Below are positions 11,851-26,556 of a DNA stretch of 64,000 nucleotides, piece by piece. The stretch spans positions 62,001 to 126,000 of the forward strand of contig WBMZ01002902.1 of NCBI GenBank assembly GCA_013400975.1. Direction: 5' to 3'. Position numbers and translations under genes: made by a program. Below the pieces are notes generated by a model. The model did not search any database, was not told the DNA's origin, and saw only the letters and a program-made list of their open reading frames with translations. Each line of letters begins with the position of its first letter. Positions within the stretch are counted from its first letter, which is position 1. The stretch comes from Atrichornis clamosus. Taxonomy: Eukaryota; Chordata; Aves; Passeriformes; Menuridae.

Positions 11851-14460
11851 TCCCACAAAAAAGATAGATACTGACTCAGTTCTGGCTTCAGTTCCTCCAC
11901 TGTAACTCCTGTGAACCTCAACAAGCTCAGACAGGCACGCTTCAGATGGAATTTTACCTGCTGGAAGGGCATTGTCTATATTCTAACACAGAGGAGTTGT
12001 GTATATGTGTGAGTTATTATACAGTGGAAAAAGAAAACTAACCAGAATAATTCAATTTTCTAGACAAAAGGTAGAAAGCACTAAAATTAAGTAGAGGAGG
12101 TAATTCAATTTTCTGGTTACAAAACAGAACATTCTTGGTAGAATTAATGAATGAATGCTGAGTTCTGGGTCAGTGTTTACAAATCAAATCTCACAGTACA
12201 CAGGTGGGAAGGGACAACAAAAAGTCTAATTCTAAATTAGGGCCACCAAAGGAGGAGCTTGGAAGCTGGCTTAAATTTTGAACAACTTTTTGCCTATTGT
12301 GTAGGAGCCAGGGAGTTAGGGATGTGAACACTGCTTTCAGTGCCCTGTTCTGAATGCAGGATGACCTCGACTGATTTTGAGTTCTACACTGTGTGAAGAC
12401 AAGCAGAGCCTTACCCCAGGGAAAGCATTATCAGTTGTACGTCAGCAATCGCCAAAACAAGGAAACAGTGAAACTTAGAAAGAGAAAAGCAAAGTGCCTA
12501 AAGATAGACAAATTGTCTGGATAGTCCAGACATTGTTTTCTTATCTCTGACTAAGCTGGGGAAGTAGATTTGTCGGTCTTGACAAGAAAGCCCTTTGTAC
12601 ATTGTGGGAGCAAGAGACCCTGGGGGATGAGAACAATGGGCTTCCTTTGACACCGGGATTGATTACCTTCAGGAAGTGCATGTGGATTGCTCAGTGATTG
12701 AATTCCACTATTGCTTTTTCAGGATCATCTAATTATATTACAGACTCTATCCTGGTCCTTTAAATGGCCACAATCTCTTTTATCACAGTAATGAAATAAC
12801 CACTGCTTAAAATAATGGTATTTTTGTAATGGGCTTTGCAGCCAGAGCTGGAGCGTTTTCCGCCCTGACAGTGAAGGGAACTACAGGGATGTGTGGCAAC
12901 ATCCATGCAGGCCGGTGATGTGGATCTGCCCCTTCAGTTCCCATGCTCCAGAGCTGCCTAAATCGTGTTGGAGTCTGTGGGAGTGAGAGAGCTCCGTGCT
13001 GTTCCTCGCCACTCCCAACCAGCAGTGAAATGGTTTCTGATGGATAAGAAGGAAGAAACAGCCGTGCTGGGTACCTGTTGCATCAGCGGTTGCCCTGGAC
13101 GTGGGGACACTGTGTCCGTTCAGGTTTGGAGGAGACTTCACTGGCATAAAACCTTTGGCCAGATGTAGCAGCTCACAGGGAGCCTGGTGCTCCAACCCAA
13201 ACCTTTCTGAATCTTCCAACAAAACTCCGGGCTCACTGCTCCCCTCACAAACCAGCATCTTGCAGACTCCAGGCTTCTTTCTTAAACAGTCTGGTTTAGG
13301 GAGGTTTGCCCTTTCCCTTTTCCCCACAGTATTTATTCTCAGGGAGATGCCAGCTTGCCCCATAGCTGTGGCATTCGTGGAAGACCTTGAATAGGGGCAT
13401 CCTGCATTGCCCAAGGACTGCCCTCAGCTTGCACCTTGCACAAACAGGCCCTTGTGAAGAACAAAGGAGATCCAGGGCTGTTTGCTCACAAACTTTTAAA
13501 AGCACAACTGTAATTTATGGGAGATTTCCCTTCCCCATCACCAGTGCTAGATCTGGAGGAAAACTCTTGTTTACTGTGGTTATGTGCACACAGCCCTTGG
13601 ACCCTGAGCTACCAAGGACATTTCCTTGCACAGATGCTGGGGGTTTTTTTGTGCTGGAAGTGATGAATTCCAGAGATCACAAAAGCTAGAAAGCTGTCAG
13701 CAAAGAGCTTGCGGTTCAGGGAAAGGAAAGGCAGCTGCTGGGAGCACCTCCACCTCTGGCAGGGAATCAGGGAGGAAGAAAAGTCTTTCAGAACATGGGG
13801 TTGCTCCCACGTGGAGGTCAGTGAGAGCGATGGCAGAGGTGTTTGCTTCCAGAGTTTTAAAGATTTGTGAATAAAGACAAATGAGAGTGGCTGACAAAAG
13901 GTGCTTTACTAAAAAGAGAACTCACATTGCCAGGAATTCCTCCCCACCATTGCTACCTTGATATCGTAGCAATCTCACAATCTAATTAAATTCAATTTTT
14001 TTCTGATTTTGTGCAAAAAAAAGTTTGGGGCTTTTACAACCTGAGGGCCTGCCCAGTTCTGTGACAGGGGAGACAGGACCCATGAACAAATCATTCCCCC
14101 TTCCCAGCTGACCTTTTGCTACGGCAGATTAAAATCTCCATTTTCTTTACTAACACCGGCTCACTGAATAAACTGTGGGGGGCTGCAACTGTTGATCGAT
14201 GCTAAGGTCGTCTGAAACATCAAAGCAAAGGGTATTTATGAGGTAGGATGGAAAAAACATGGCCAGTTGCCTCTGTTCCTTCCCAGCCATGTGCAGCAGC
14301 CACGGCTCCATCCGCTGGGAGGGTGTTTTAGGAACTTTTATTGGCTGAAGATTAAATACCCAATGTGGTCTCGCTGGCAGCAAACACAAATCTCCTGATT
14401 CCTCAGAGCTTCAAGTGCCATTTGCTTCTGTGCAGTGGGTAAATATGGCAGTGCAGATGC
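11851..14460. other. Non-coding stretch, nothing recognised
   Basis: Unique sequence. The longest ORF (12881-13414, -) has no recognisable domain and looks incidental. Confidence 0.6.
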
Positions 14461-14483
14461 AGGAGGGGAGGAGGAGGAGGAGG
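14461..14483 (+). repeat. Short imperfect GGA trinucleotide repeat
   Basis: AGGAGGGG is followed by about five GGA units. It is short enough to be trivial low-complexity sequence. Confidence 0.7.
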
Positions 14484-17400
14484 TTATTCCTGGGCTTGGA
14501 AGCATCAGGCTGGGATTGATGTTGCAGGCGCTGCGTCAGCATTACCCACTGGGCTGTCTCACTCCAGCAATTCAAGTCACTTCCATAAGGAGTCAGGATG
14601 GCTTTATCAGTACCATCAAAAGGATAGAAAATCCCTCCTCATTCCTAACTTTATATTAGCAGAGAGATCCCTTTATCCCCTCAGCCCTAGGACCTAAATC
14701 AGAGATGTCCCCTTGACATTCTCTCCCTCAGCTCTCCCAGGCTGCAGGTCCCACAAGTAAGACCAACCAGGATTCTCCTCCATCAGTTTAGATTTCTCTC
14801 AGTCCTATTTGAATCAAAAAGTGGTTTGTTGTTTTTAATTTAATTTTGGGTTTTTTCTTCTTTTTTTCCTGAGAGATTGAAAAGATTAAAAGGAGCAATT
14901 CATTTTGTAGATAAAGTATTTCCCTGAACTTCCCCAGTCAAGAATTGGGATGTTTGCTATAAATTTCAGGTTCACACAAGCAACTGCTCTCTATTTTTAT
15001 AATAAAAAAAAACCCCAACCAGATAAACACACAAATCAAGAGTATCAGTGGCTTGGAATCTCAGCAGAAACATAAATAACGTGCAGTTTATTCCAAGGAA
15101 ACATATTTTGGAAAGTACTTTCACCTTTCCAAAAGGCTACAGGGCGGTGCAAAAGGAGAGTAAAACTAGGCACAGTTTGCTCTTGTTCCCATTCCTTTCA
15201 TTTACCTTGACATTTGTAATTTACCAGACAAATGATTTGCACCAAAATGGGAATATTTCCATTGATGGAGCAGGATGTGCACCATCCAGAAGAACACTTC
15301 TGAGGCTTGTTCCTTCTGTGTTTGGCTACTGACCTCAGAGGACTATTTTCCACTGTGAATGACACTCAAATATAGCTCACAGGATATACTGGGCTAAATA
15401 CAGCAACCCAAAAAAGGCATTTTTATTAAAAGTACCAATATATCAATTTCCCCGGGCATGACAACCTTTCAGCTTTGTTTGGCAATTGAGAAGAAGTGAG
15501 AACACTGCATTTCTGTTTTGACTTAGGGAAGGAACTGAGCCTGGAGTTGGTTCAGAGTCTTTAATTCTGTCAAAAGCTGTTTTTGTGGTAAAGCTTTTTC
15601 CTGGAATCCAGGGGTAGGTGTTGGAGCCCCCAGATGGACCTTCTCTGATTAGTGTTGGGAAAAGCAGAGTGTTTTTCTTGCAAGCACAAGTCCCACCCCA
15701 TTTCAACCCTTAGTAACATTTTCCCTCAGGTCCTTGCACTTTTCTACACCTCAGGTTCTTGGCCTTCCTTTGAACTTGGGCTGAGACCTGGAAAGAGCAA
15801 ATGAGCCTGTAACCTCGTGAAGCCCAACAGGGGATGCTCAGACACACTATTTCTTACAACTTGCTCAAAAACTCTTGGCGTGTCTTTCAAACTAATGTCC
15901 TGTCTTAGGTCCTTGTGTCTCCATCACACACCAAACACCAAATGGCCTCCATCTCGTGAAGACTGCAGGCTTTTTTCAGTTTTCTAAAGCAGTCTTCCTA
16001 AAAAACCTCAAATGCCCAGAGCATTTCAGTGATCTTCAGGTGAAGCTCACTGGTAAGACAGAGGATTTCGGTTGCACGAGGCTTTAAACACCTTAAATGA
16101 ATAAATCCCATGCTGAAACTTCCAGATGGGCTGTAGGGCTTTGCTGGTTTGGGATCTGGGACCACAAAGCACACAAAGGAGATCTGTCAGGCTTCAGATG
16201 AACCACAAGGGCAAATTTAATCTGCTTAGAAATGTGCAGCTGACTTGATACAGATTTTCTGGTGCACAGATCAAAGAAGCGCTGTACACTGGGCTGGCCT
16301 GTGGCCCCATGTGTGAAATAGATGGGGGGAAATGAGCAAATGTAAGAAAACTGTGAAAAGGGCTTCAATGTATGAAAGAACCCTGTATTTGGTAAAGAAA
16401 CCCTGCCTGTTGGCTTGTAGCAAGGAGCAGGGAATGCAGGAATTTTGTTGCTGTCTTGTGACTGCTTCAGACAAACTCCCAAAACTGCTACAACTCCTGG
16501 CCTGAGTAGCTTGCTGCCAGCACCTTTCACCTCCTTGGAGAAAACTCATTCTTTTAGCCTTCCTGGGAGAAATGGTTAGACAGAAATTATTCCACACAGG
16601 AGAGGAGGGGATGGTCTTTTATATTCACAACGTCTATATGGCATATACAGTACAGAACAATTCAGAGGGCTTGGGGGATTAGGTAACAAGTTGTGTGGCT
16701 CTCTGAGGCTGCTGTGGAAGTTAAAGAGGAAAAATAAAGCTGGCTTTGAGGCTTCTGATGTGTTGGGAGTGTCTCTGCTGTGCTGGCACAGAGGAGCCAC
16801 AGACTTTGTGCTCTCCATGTCCCCCAGGGGACACGGCCTGACCCACGGGATGCTTCCATCAGCCTCCCTTCTTGTCCCAGAGGAGACGGGGTAAACTTTG
16901 TGCCTAAATGGGCCACCTGGTCTAAGGAATAAAATAACAGAGTCTGTGGAAGGATTTAAGTGGCAAAATAGAAATGTTCCCAGAGCAAGGATGTGAGGAT
17001 TCGGTGTTTCTGTGAGCTGTCATAAACCAGGACTCTGCAGCCTTCCCCAGACAGGGCCTTGACAGCAATCAATAACTAGAAAAATGAAGCCAATTGTTGG
17101 CAGCAGGATTTAATATCTCTTTGATATGGTGCTTTATTTTATTTCTGTTCCTGACTGTCATCTGCTGGGACAAGGTCTGGGAGGAGTGAAACAAAATCCA
17201 ATTTTTGTTGCACTTCCACAGAATGAGCAAGTTTGTTTTGCACCATGAGATGAGATTGTGCACCCCACAGAATAACTGCCCAGCCCTCTGTTTGTCCCCC
17301 ATCCCCAAATCCTTGAATTCCTCTGAAAGGTTAAATATAGCTCTGCTTTGACCTGGAAAACAAGACATGTCTAACGGATTTTTAAGGATTAACTTTTCCA

Positions 17401-20400
17401 AGGTGCATTATTTAACTCATTACTTCAGTGCTCAGCTGAACTGTCAGATTTGCTCTCTGTCGTGACACTTGGAATAATCTCCAATTAGACACAGCAGATG
17501 CTGCTGGGAAACCAGACAGGGATCAGGTAGTGCCCAGCACTGAAGCTGAATGGGCAGACTGAGCCAAAAAAAGTGCTCAGGGGTCCCCTGTCAGTGTGCA
17601 GGACTTTGCCGGGGGTTTGTTGGGACAGAGAGTTGTGGCGTGGGCCAGCAGTGAAGTGGAGGTGTCAAAGTCTTGCCACACTTCCCTTGCAATGCGAGGA
17701 GACTCCGAGCAAATTCCTCAGCTTTGTGCAAAGGCAGGGCCTGTCTGAGGGGCAAACACGGGCAGTGCCCAGAGTTTGCTGGATCCCGGGAAAACAGCTC
17801 CTCCGGCAAAGTCACCACTGTTCCCTTGGGAGGTGCTGCTGCTGGGTGGCAACAATGGCTCTGAAGCGTGTCCGAAGCAAAACAAGATCTGAGGGTCAGC
17901 AGCTCCTCCTCACAGAAGAGATCCTGGGAGTTACCCTGGCTGCTCCAAAGGGTGCTCCCTGCACACAGGGAGGGGACGCTGCACCCGTGAGTGAGGCTGG
18001 GACCTTTCTGTTCCGAGTGTTTAACGGGACAATCCCCACTTCATCCCAGACTCTGCGGTAATCTTCAGATGGCCAGTTAAAACTGTGTATTCTGAGACTT
18101 TCAGAACTTTACGCTACAGGTTTGTGAGGGTTTTTTTGCTGTAATTTTGTGTCCAACCCTCACACGAAATGTCACAGCAGGAAAAAGTAACAGATTGCTT
18201 CCCTTAGAGCACTGGGCAGTCCCAGCTCTCCTCCCCTCAGCACCCTGAGGGCTCTTCTCATGGCTAAAGTGAGACAGAGCAAGAAAGCAAACACTTATAC
18301 AACACCTGCTACTGGAAGTACAGGACTTATTCCTCTGATTTATTTTAAATGTGAGTTTTAACCTTAAAACAAGCATTATTTCCTCGTCTTGATGAAGTGC
18401 TACTACTGCAGACACCAATATTAATCAATGCCACAAGTCCTAATCAGTGTTGACAACAGCTTTACCTGGAATTCAGAAAGGGGATAAACAGATATTTTCA
18501 TGTTATGTTTACAAACTCTCCCCTCCTCCCTCCAGGAAAATGTATGTTTAGTAACTACCTCTGATGACATGAACACGTTTTATTGTTTGAGTTAAATGAA
18601 TGTCACAGACTTAATTAGTTACACATTTCCCTAGCAGGAAATGGGAAGCCATTAGAACTACTGCATTAAAATACCACTCAGCTACTGCTTCTTTGCAGAT
18701 GATTTCAATTTGGTTCATCTGCATTTCCCTGTGAGTGGTTTCACCAGAAATGCTGAGGAACAGGATGAAGTTCACAACAGAGAAGTGACGTTTGCAGGTT
18801 CTGCTGTCCTGCCATGTGTGCCCACATCTGGGCCAAGAGCCCTGAACCCTTCCCATCCTCATCCCTCCCTTAAAACAAGGGAATAATCCTTTGGTCAGCT
18901 GGGATCAGCTGTCCTGGCTCTGACCCTTCCCAAGTCCTTGTGCCCCACCAGCCTCCTCACTGCTGGGAGGTGTGAGGAGCAAAAAAGGCCTTGGCTCAGT
19001 GCGAGCTCAGCTCAGCTTAACCAAAACATCCCTGAATTATCAACAGCTTCCAGCACAAATCCAAACCACAGCCACTAAATGAAGGACTCTGTCCCAGCCC
19101 AAACCAGCACCACTCCCTGGCTCACCCTGCGATGTATCATCCTTCTGTATCCAGAAGGAAAAGCACACCTATTTCCAAAACCCCAGTCCTTGGGACATAC
19201 CTGTGCAATTCCAGCCCTCCGGTGTCACCTGGCACCTACAACTCAAACATAGCATCCATCCTTTCACTTTTCAGTCTTGTCTCCGTAACAGGAACAAGCA
19301 AAGAAATAGAGAAGGCTCAAAGAAAGGGTTTCAGTTTGCTGGAGCTCACAGCAATCTGCTCAGAGGATGATGAGGAAGATGTACTGCTCGTTTCAGTTCA
19401 GGGCCGCGTTGAAATAAGATGAGCCATTTAATTAATGAACATATTTAAAACAATGAGTAGAGGGATAAAAATCACTGAGAGGTGCAATTATTTTGACAGA
19501 TGCTGCAAGCAAGGTCCTGTAATTCCTCATGGAAGGATGGTGCTGAGCTAATTGCAATGCAGTGATTGCACAAACAGGTTCCTTTGGGGGACGCTTTTGC
19601 TTTGGGTGGAATTTGTCCTTCTGTGGGACTTCATCCAGGGACTTCTGAGACTTCATCACAAGCTGAAAAGTGTTGTTTTATAATATCACATATGAAATGC
19701 GGTGAGAGCAACCACTGCAGTTGGGATTCGTGAGATGCCAGGGTCTTGGCACCTTGTCCTTGAGCTCCTGGTTGTGTTGCTGTTGAACGCATGAAAGGCA
19801 CATCCAGACAGGCACAAACGTGGCCAACACCATCCCAGGGATGCTGGAGTGCCTTCGTGGTGTCATGGGCTGACAAATGACCGAGGGCAGGGGCTTGTGA
19901 ACCTTTTAGTTCAAGGTGATCACTGGAATTCTTTAACTCTGCCCCTGCAGACTGAGCACAGCACATCTGGACAGTCAAAGTCCTCCTCAGAACACTTATC
20001 TCTGATTTATGTCATCTCTAGCTTTTAATCTTCTTCATAAGTCAAAACACGTCATTGTCTCTTTTTTTCAGAGTACCCTAGGTAGTCACACAAAGTTCAG
20101 AACAAACCCTTAGACTCCCTGAATCCCACTTGTTCTGAAGTTCTTGCTTTAAACTCAAAGCCAGACTTGCTTTGTGCAAGTGTAAATCTCAAAGTTGTGG
20201 AGTCCTGCAAGTCAGGACTCAAACTTTCTTAAGAAATTTGCCATTTAAGGATGAATACAGAGAGAAGTGCTCATTTCGAGTGAGGTCTGATTTTGTTTGG
20301 AAATTAAATCTATTTACACAAGCTCTCTGCAGCTTAACAGCTCTGGGTAAATCTCCTGTAACCCCACATGGCATTATCACTTCTGTTTGAGAAGGTACTG

Positions 20401-23400
20401 AAAGCTGAAAACTCCCATTTTCTAATTCCAGAGACGTGTTTGCTTTCTGATTTGATAGCATCCTATCTTTTCTGACGCTTCATTTCTTCCATTTCCAGTT
20501 ACAAATGACTCTTCCATTACTTCAGGACTATCAAATATTGCCAAAGATGAATTACACGGAAATAGATGTTTGGTACTTTGTTAATGCTACTCAGCAGTAA
20601 CAATCCAAAAAGCATTATAAAGACTCTAAAAGCCACTCAGAGAAAGAGATAGCATTCATTTAATTTATTTTAGTGATGCTGTTAGTGTCATCCTCAAATG
20701 TCACACAGCATTTTCGCTTCTTTTAAAGGCAATTGAGGATCTGACTGCAATTCTGTTGCCCATTTTGCCACAACTGTTGATTTAACTTGAAAGTGGGAGT
20801 GTTTTTTCTTGTGCAGAATATGTCACAATAGAAACAGACTTGAGTTCAATCCAGAACTGAAGGACCCTTCACCTTCTGAAGGCACAGCACTGCAAACTGG
20901 AACTGGAGTGGGGACTCAGACCCGCTCTAGAATTACGCAGGGAGATGCCTTTGCTGAGACATTTTAGAGAGTTTTTGACATTTTTTAGGAATGCAACTGT
21001 TCCAATCAAAGAAAAGAGCTTTTTAAACAAAGATACTGCAGTGTTCACGCATTGATTTCTTAATAGGAAGGAGAAGACAGAGAGTCTTTGCTGACTGAAT
21101 GCACTTGTCCAGGGAGTGACTTGTAAAACACCTGGATACACAACCTGAGATCGAGGAGCTACCTGAGAACCCCTCCTGCCCTTTACAGCATTGATTAATG
21201 CCAGCTCAGAGCTTTGCCCTGCCTTCCCTGTTCCACTGACAACCTCTGATGCAGATTTGTCCCCACAGACATAAACTGCATCTTCCACAGCAGGAAATGG
21301 GACAGATGAAAGGCAAAGGGCTATTTTCTTTTTTTGTTGCACACTGGTTCTTCTAAACGTATAACCTGATATTGATGTAGTGCCATTTTTAGCACTGAAT
21401 ATCCATGTGGGAGCAGAAGGCACCACACAGGCATCAGGAGTCCTGTTAGCATCAGCTGGATCTATGAACTGCTTAAGACAAGGAACTTGTCCCCAGAAAC
21501 CTCCACGGCTTCCCCAATGCTAAAAGAAACCTTTTTCCATATTTCAGTGGCAACCTGAGGCAGTGCAGCTACAATATTAACACAACATCATTAGAAACTC
21601 CTTAGAATAAATTTCCACAACAGCCCTTTCCCTCCAGGCAGTCACGCCTCAGCTGAAATGGAAGGACTCTTCTTCCAGTGCAGTGATGTTCCACAGCTGA
21701 GTGTTTCAAGCACTGTCATGTTAAACAGTCTTTCTTCAGAGATATAAAGTCAGTACAAATGGAGAAAGGGTTATTGAACAGGTTTGTAATTAGCCAAACT
21801 AAGCCCTCCAGGTTAAGGGCACACGTACCCCTTCAGCTGATGACATAAATAAGCACCCAACTATAGTGAAAGCATTCTCAGAAACAAATTCATGATGTAC
21901 ACTAAGCATGGGAAAGGCTCTTCAGAAAGAGCTTGTACAAAATAAAATATTTATTCACTAATTCTCAGAGAAACCTGCTGGTGGGGGGTGTCTGACTTCC
22001 AGCACCACCAAGGAAATACCCTCACAATCTCTTGGAGCTGCTGGGGACTTTCAAAGAATATTTTGAAATTTAGTCCTAGCCCAGCACATCTATTCATCAA
22101 ACTAATGCTCTCTGCTTCTCCCAGGTTCCCTCACTGCACTGTGCAGCCAGGGAGGACGTTCTGCTGGAGACCTTCCCCCCAGACACAGGGACACATTGAA
22201 ACCCTCACCCAAAAAGCCAAAGGCAGCAAACACACTGTGGTGCCATGACAGAGACCTGATTATATCCTTTCCCATCCACAATTAACCTTACAGATGGAAC
22301 AAGAAGGCATCTGGTACAAAACTGCTGATGAAAGACACAGCCAGAAAGGTCTCCTTTCATTGCAGTGCTACTGTGAGCAAAGAGGGAAATCAGGAAACCA
22401 AATTTGAGATGTTTTTTATCTGCTCTGCCAGCCTGACACGTCATGTGAGTTGCCACAAGAGCAAAATTCAGTGTATACCAACACGCAGGGATTTGTGCAC
22501 ACACTTGTTAACCCACACTGCAGTTTTAAAGCAAAGTTTTAGCAGATTAAGGGAGAGGGAAATAAAAAGAAGTGGAAAATATGTTGCTATAAAAGCTGAG
22601 CATTTAGAGAACTTCTGCTGGAGACAAAGTGTGGAAATAAACAAATTCTTGTAGACACTGCCCTCATGCTGCCTTTTAATTGAACTACATAGATCAAGGA
22701 GTGCCACGGGGAAGAGAAAAACAAACCAGTGAGGAATTGAAATGAGTTTTAAGAAGAAATTAGGAAAGTCACAATCAAGCCAGGCCCCAGCTGTAAATAT
22801 CACTGATCTGAGTACAAGCATAGGCTGGATTTTCACATCTGCTGCTCGCAGCAGCTCTCACAGCTGCTTGTGCACAACGTCCCCCCCAGGCCTGGCCCCA
22901 CATGATTAACTCCCTTCTCCTGTGTGTTATGGGGTTATTACAGATCCCTCCTGCACGAGCCCCCGCTCCTGCCACCGCGTCTCTGTGTGTGGATAACACC
23001 TTCACGTGGAACTCCAGCCGGGGTTTCCCAGGATGTCCTGCTCCTAAACGAACCCCTGAGTCCTTCATTTTGGGACTGATAATCCTTCTAGACCCAAACG
23101 CACATTCCTAAAAGACTCTGGCTTCAAAGAAGGCTGTGGAAAAATTCATTTGGTTATAGGCAGGCACTTCTCAGCATTTGACCCACGATGAATGACCTAA
23201 AACCCAAATAAACCTCTTTACTTGCACAGTGCCATGAGCCCTGAGATTTAATTGGAGGTCCCAGATGTTACCAGATAATAAATAATTGCAATGATCATCT
23301 TCTGAATAGACCAAAACCCAAAAAGCAACACTTGAGTGCCACTGAAGTCAATGGGAGCTCTGCCAGAAACGTCAAACTGGCAGGATTTCACCCAACATTT

Positions 23401-26400
23401 CTTTCACAGTAGATTTAATTAGTGGTCGGTAATGAGGCGCTCTTAAAATTCTCCACATCTGGGGAAAGAGAAACATGATTAGATTAGAGTGTACAGTTAT
23501 AATTCACAAATAGGATTGTTAGAACTAGTTTTCCTCTGCTTTTTTTCTCCTTCTTTGCCAGGAATAACACAATTAAACTCAGCGTCTCCACACATAATTG
23601 AGTGAGGAATGACTGAAGTAAGGTGGTGCTGAGGAAACCTGCTGAAGGCTCCCGACATGGAGGCCTGGTTTAGGGGATTTGAGGGAAGTCTGAGCAATTC
23701 CCATATGGTATTTCATAGAAAATTACAAATTAACCACAAGTCCCTCCAGAATGTGACTTCGGATGGAAAATACACCAAGAAGAAATTAGTCAGAAAGCAA
23801 ATTACTTCTTCCACTAGGTTAATGAACACAGACTTATTGCCAAGAGTGTCCTCAGTGCTCTTGTCACAGCTCTGCCTGCTCAGACCAAGGCATGGACTGG
23901 CTGAGCCCTGACAGAGGGGCCACTTGAGCTGTATATTCATTTATCACAGCACTGAGTTCCCATTGGATTCACTGGATCTGCCAGACTTCTCCTCTGAGGA
24001 TGTCCAGGCCATTCCAGACTGAAGAGAGAACAGCATCTCCTGTATTTCCTGACACTGAGCTGCAGTGAAAATGTACAAATACACACTCAGAAGGAGCTGT
24101 TGCATTGGAGCTACAGCAGTGGTTGTCCCAGAAAAGGGACTCCGGTGAGAATCCACTCAATGATCCATGCAGGGATGTCCAGGGGCTGGGGGATGAATGA
24201 GTCACAGCAGGGTGGGGTGGCATGGCTGGTGTGAAAGGTGCTCATGAGAGAAGCTCAACAAGAAGCTTGCACACGTTCGAAGAAGAGGGAAAATGGGGTG
24301 ATGAACAGAAGAAGTTCAGAAATCCAGCACGTAATTTTCATATTTCTTGGAAAGAAACAGCCAAACAAACAAACCAAGGTCATTCATACTTGAGAATTCC
24401 ACAGAAGCTGTTTCTTTGATTTCCTAAGCAAAACTTTTCTTGGTCCTATCAAGCTCCTCTAATATTCCTGGTCAGAAAAGAACAAGGGCTGGGAAGGTGA
24501 GCTCAACATAATACTGCGACATAAACCCAAAGCCAGACAGGAGCTGTAATAATGGCTGGAAATATGGATTTTATTTCCATTTGCTTCCCTGAGTAAGTGC
24601 TCCCTGGTTTTCGTTAACATTTGGAAGAAATCGTGCCGACTCCAAACCGATTAGGAGGGGAAGCCAGTAAATGTAACATGGATTATGGGATCACTGCCTG
24701 GATTAAGCTGGCCAGGGAATGGCTACAACCTTCCCTTTCACAAAGCACAATAGTTCCCATTTGTGGATGCAAATGACTGGACAGCATAGTTACAGCTATA
24801 TTATCATATCCAGGGTTTTTTTCCTTCCCCTTCCCAGAGGATTACTTCTTTTGCTTGGAATAACAAGCAGTGAAAATGAGCAGGTTGTAAAACCCAATGA
24901 TCTGGATGGAATTACCTCCAACCTGCAAATGATCCTGGTCACGAATGACAGCAGTGACAGCCCACGGCCAGGAGTGTGCTTCAGTCCCAGAAACGACAGA
25001 CACAGACTTCCACACCCACAGGATGGAGAAGGAGGACTGTATAGGGAGTTTTCCTTAGTTAAAATTCACATTTTACTGTTGTTCCTGCCCTTCAAACACC
25101 CTTTGCCATACCTGGGCTCTGTGGAAAGGTGGTATTTGTTTCACTACACAGCCTGGAAGTATTGAGTTTCTAACCTGCCTTTGCTCAGCTAACACCAAAA
25201 TGAGCAATTACATTCAGTATAAGATCAAATGTCATAAATAGCCTGGTGCCTTAATACTGCCCTGGAGGGATCACATTTTCATCCTCATCAAGGTGTAATT
25301 GTGGATATCCACCAATGTCACATCCTCAGGGAGAACATCGACATTGCATTTTACACGCAAGCTGAGATGCTAAAGGAAACTTCTGTCACTGCTGACTATT
25401 TAACACAGCCAGGCTCCCACACAGTTCACTTGAATCTGTTATTGGCATCAGATGGAACCTCAGAAAACCACAGAACAGTGGTTGACTTTGCATAAGCCTT
25501 TCTCTGCTTGAGGAGAACTTATCAAGAGTAAGTTTGCAACTCAAAACTCATCTCACTTCTCCAAAATGCTTGTGGAAACACGTGACCTTCAGAGAACAAG
25601 GGGATACTTTGGGCTCCGAGGCTGATGAGTAAATGTTATTCAAATATTTCGTGCTGTCGCTAGGAAGGAGCACTCTGGTACACACCTTCCTTGAATTCTC
25701 AACTGCAAAGGTAAATCTGGGGACTCGATCGCATCAAATCATTCAGGACAAACAGACACAGAATTCTGAGATAGCTCCTCCAATTATACACAAACGTATT
25801 CCTGTACAAAATCACTGCATATTCCTGAACCTCAGTGCGTTCCTTGGGGCAACGTGGAATATATCACCTGTATGTGTTACACAGAACCTGGCGCACCCCA
25901 AGGAGCTGTACATACAACTTTGGTGATTTGATAATATTATATGATGGACCTGTGCTCTCTCACTGTCTGGCCAGGCTCTATCACCCTGAGGGAGTGAATC
26001 TCTGCAGAACCTATTTCTCTTCCAAGCAGAGGAACAGGGCTGTTAAAAATTAAGTGCTGCTGGGGTGCCAGCCTTTCCTCAGGCTCCAGGTCTGAGAACA
26101 AAGACGTTTCCCTCCAGCAGCAGGGCAGGGAGTCTGAAACTTGAACAATTGCTTCTTTTTTCTGCACGACTTTTCATTCCAGTGTAAGAGCTTGCCTCTC
26201 CTTCCAATTATTTTAACTCCTCAGAGAGCAATCACCTCTTCTAATGGAAGTGATGCCAAAACTCCTGGGAGCACCAGCATGGCCCTAAAGAATATAAATC
26301 CTTCTCCCACTTTCTCTCTTAATCTCCACTAAATCCCCTTACATTATGCTGAATTAGATAACAGGGAGGGCATTAATATTTCCTCAGATAAGAAATAAGC

Positions 26401-26479
26401 TGCCCTCAGTTAAACAACTCCTATTATTTATATCTGTGTGAGCAACAACCACGAATTAGAAGTTGCTGGATTCCCTGGC
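14484..26479. other. Non-coding stretch, nothing recognised
   Basis: Twelve kilobases of unique AT-leaning sequence with no CR1. The larger ORFs (17573-18061 +, 20869-21426 -, 24719-25165 +) show no known motif, no repeated domain and no convincing splice-bounded structure. A locally GC-richer segment lies near 22.85-23.05 kb. Confidence 0.6.
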
Positions 26480-26556
26480 TTTTTTTTTTTTCTTTTCTTT
26501 TTCTTTTTTTTTTTTTTTTTGTTTTTAAATATGGTTGCACTTTTAAAAAAAAAAAC
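26480..26556. repeat. Interrupted poly-T tract followed by poly-A
   Basis: A nearly pure T run with a few C interruptions occupies about 26480-26526. After an AT-rich gap comes a 12-base A run ending at about 26556. The two could pair as a hairpin. No retroposon body is recognised beside either tract, so they are not assigned as a poly-A tail. Confidence 0.75.

Noticed and set aside
12881..13414. 177-codon minus-strand ORF, cysteine-containing
   Set aside because: Considered as a WAP-type (WFDC1) candidate, but the cysteine spacing does not fit and no related sequence lies nearby.
20869..21426. 185-codon minus-strand ORF
   Set aside because: Composition looks random, with no domain pattern or sign of an exon boundary structure.
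24719..25165. 148-codon plus-strand ORF
   Set aside because: No recognisable domain, and no supporting splice or promoter context.
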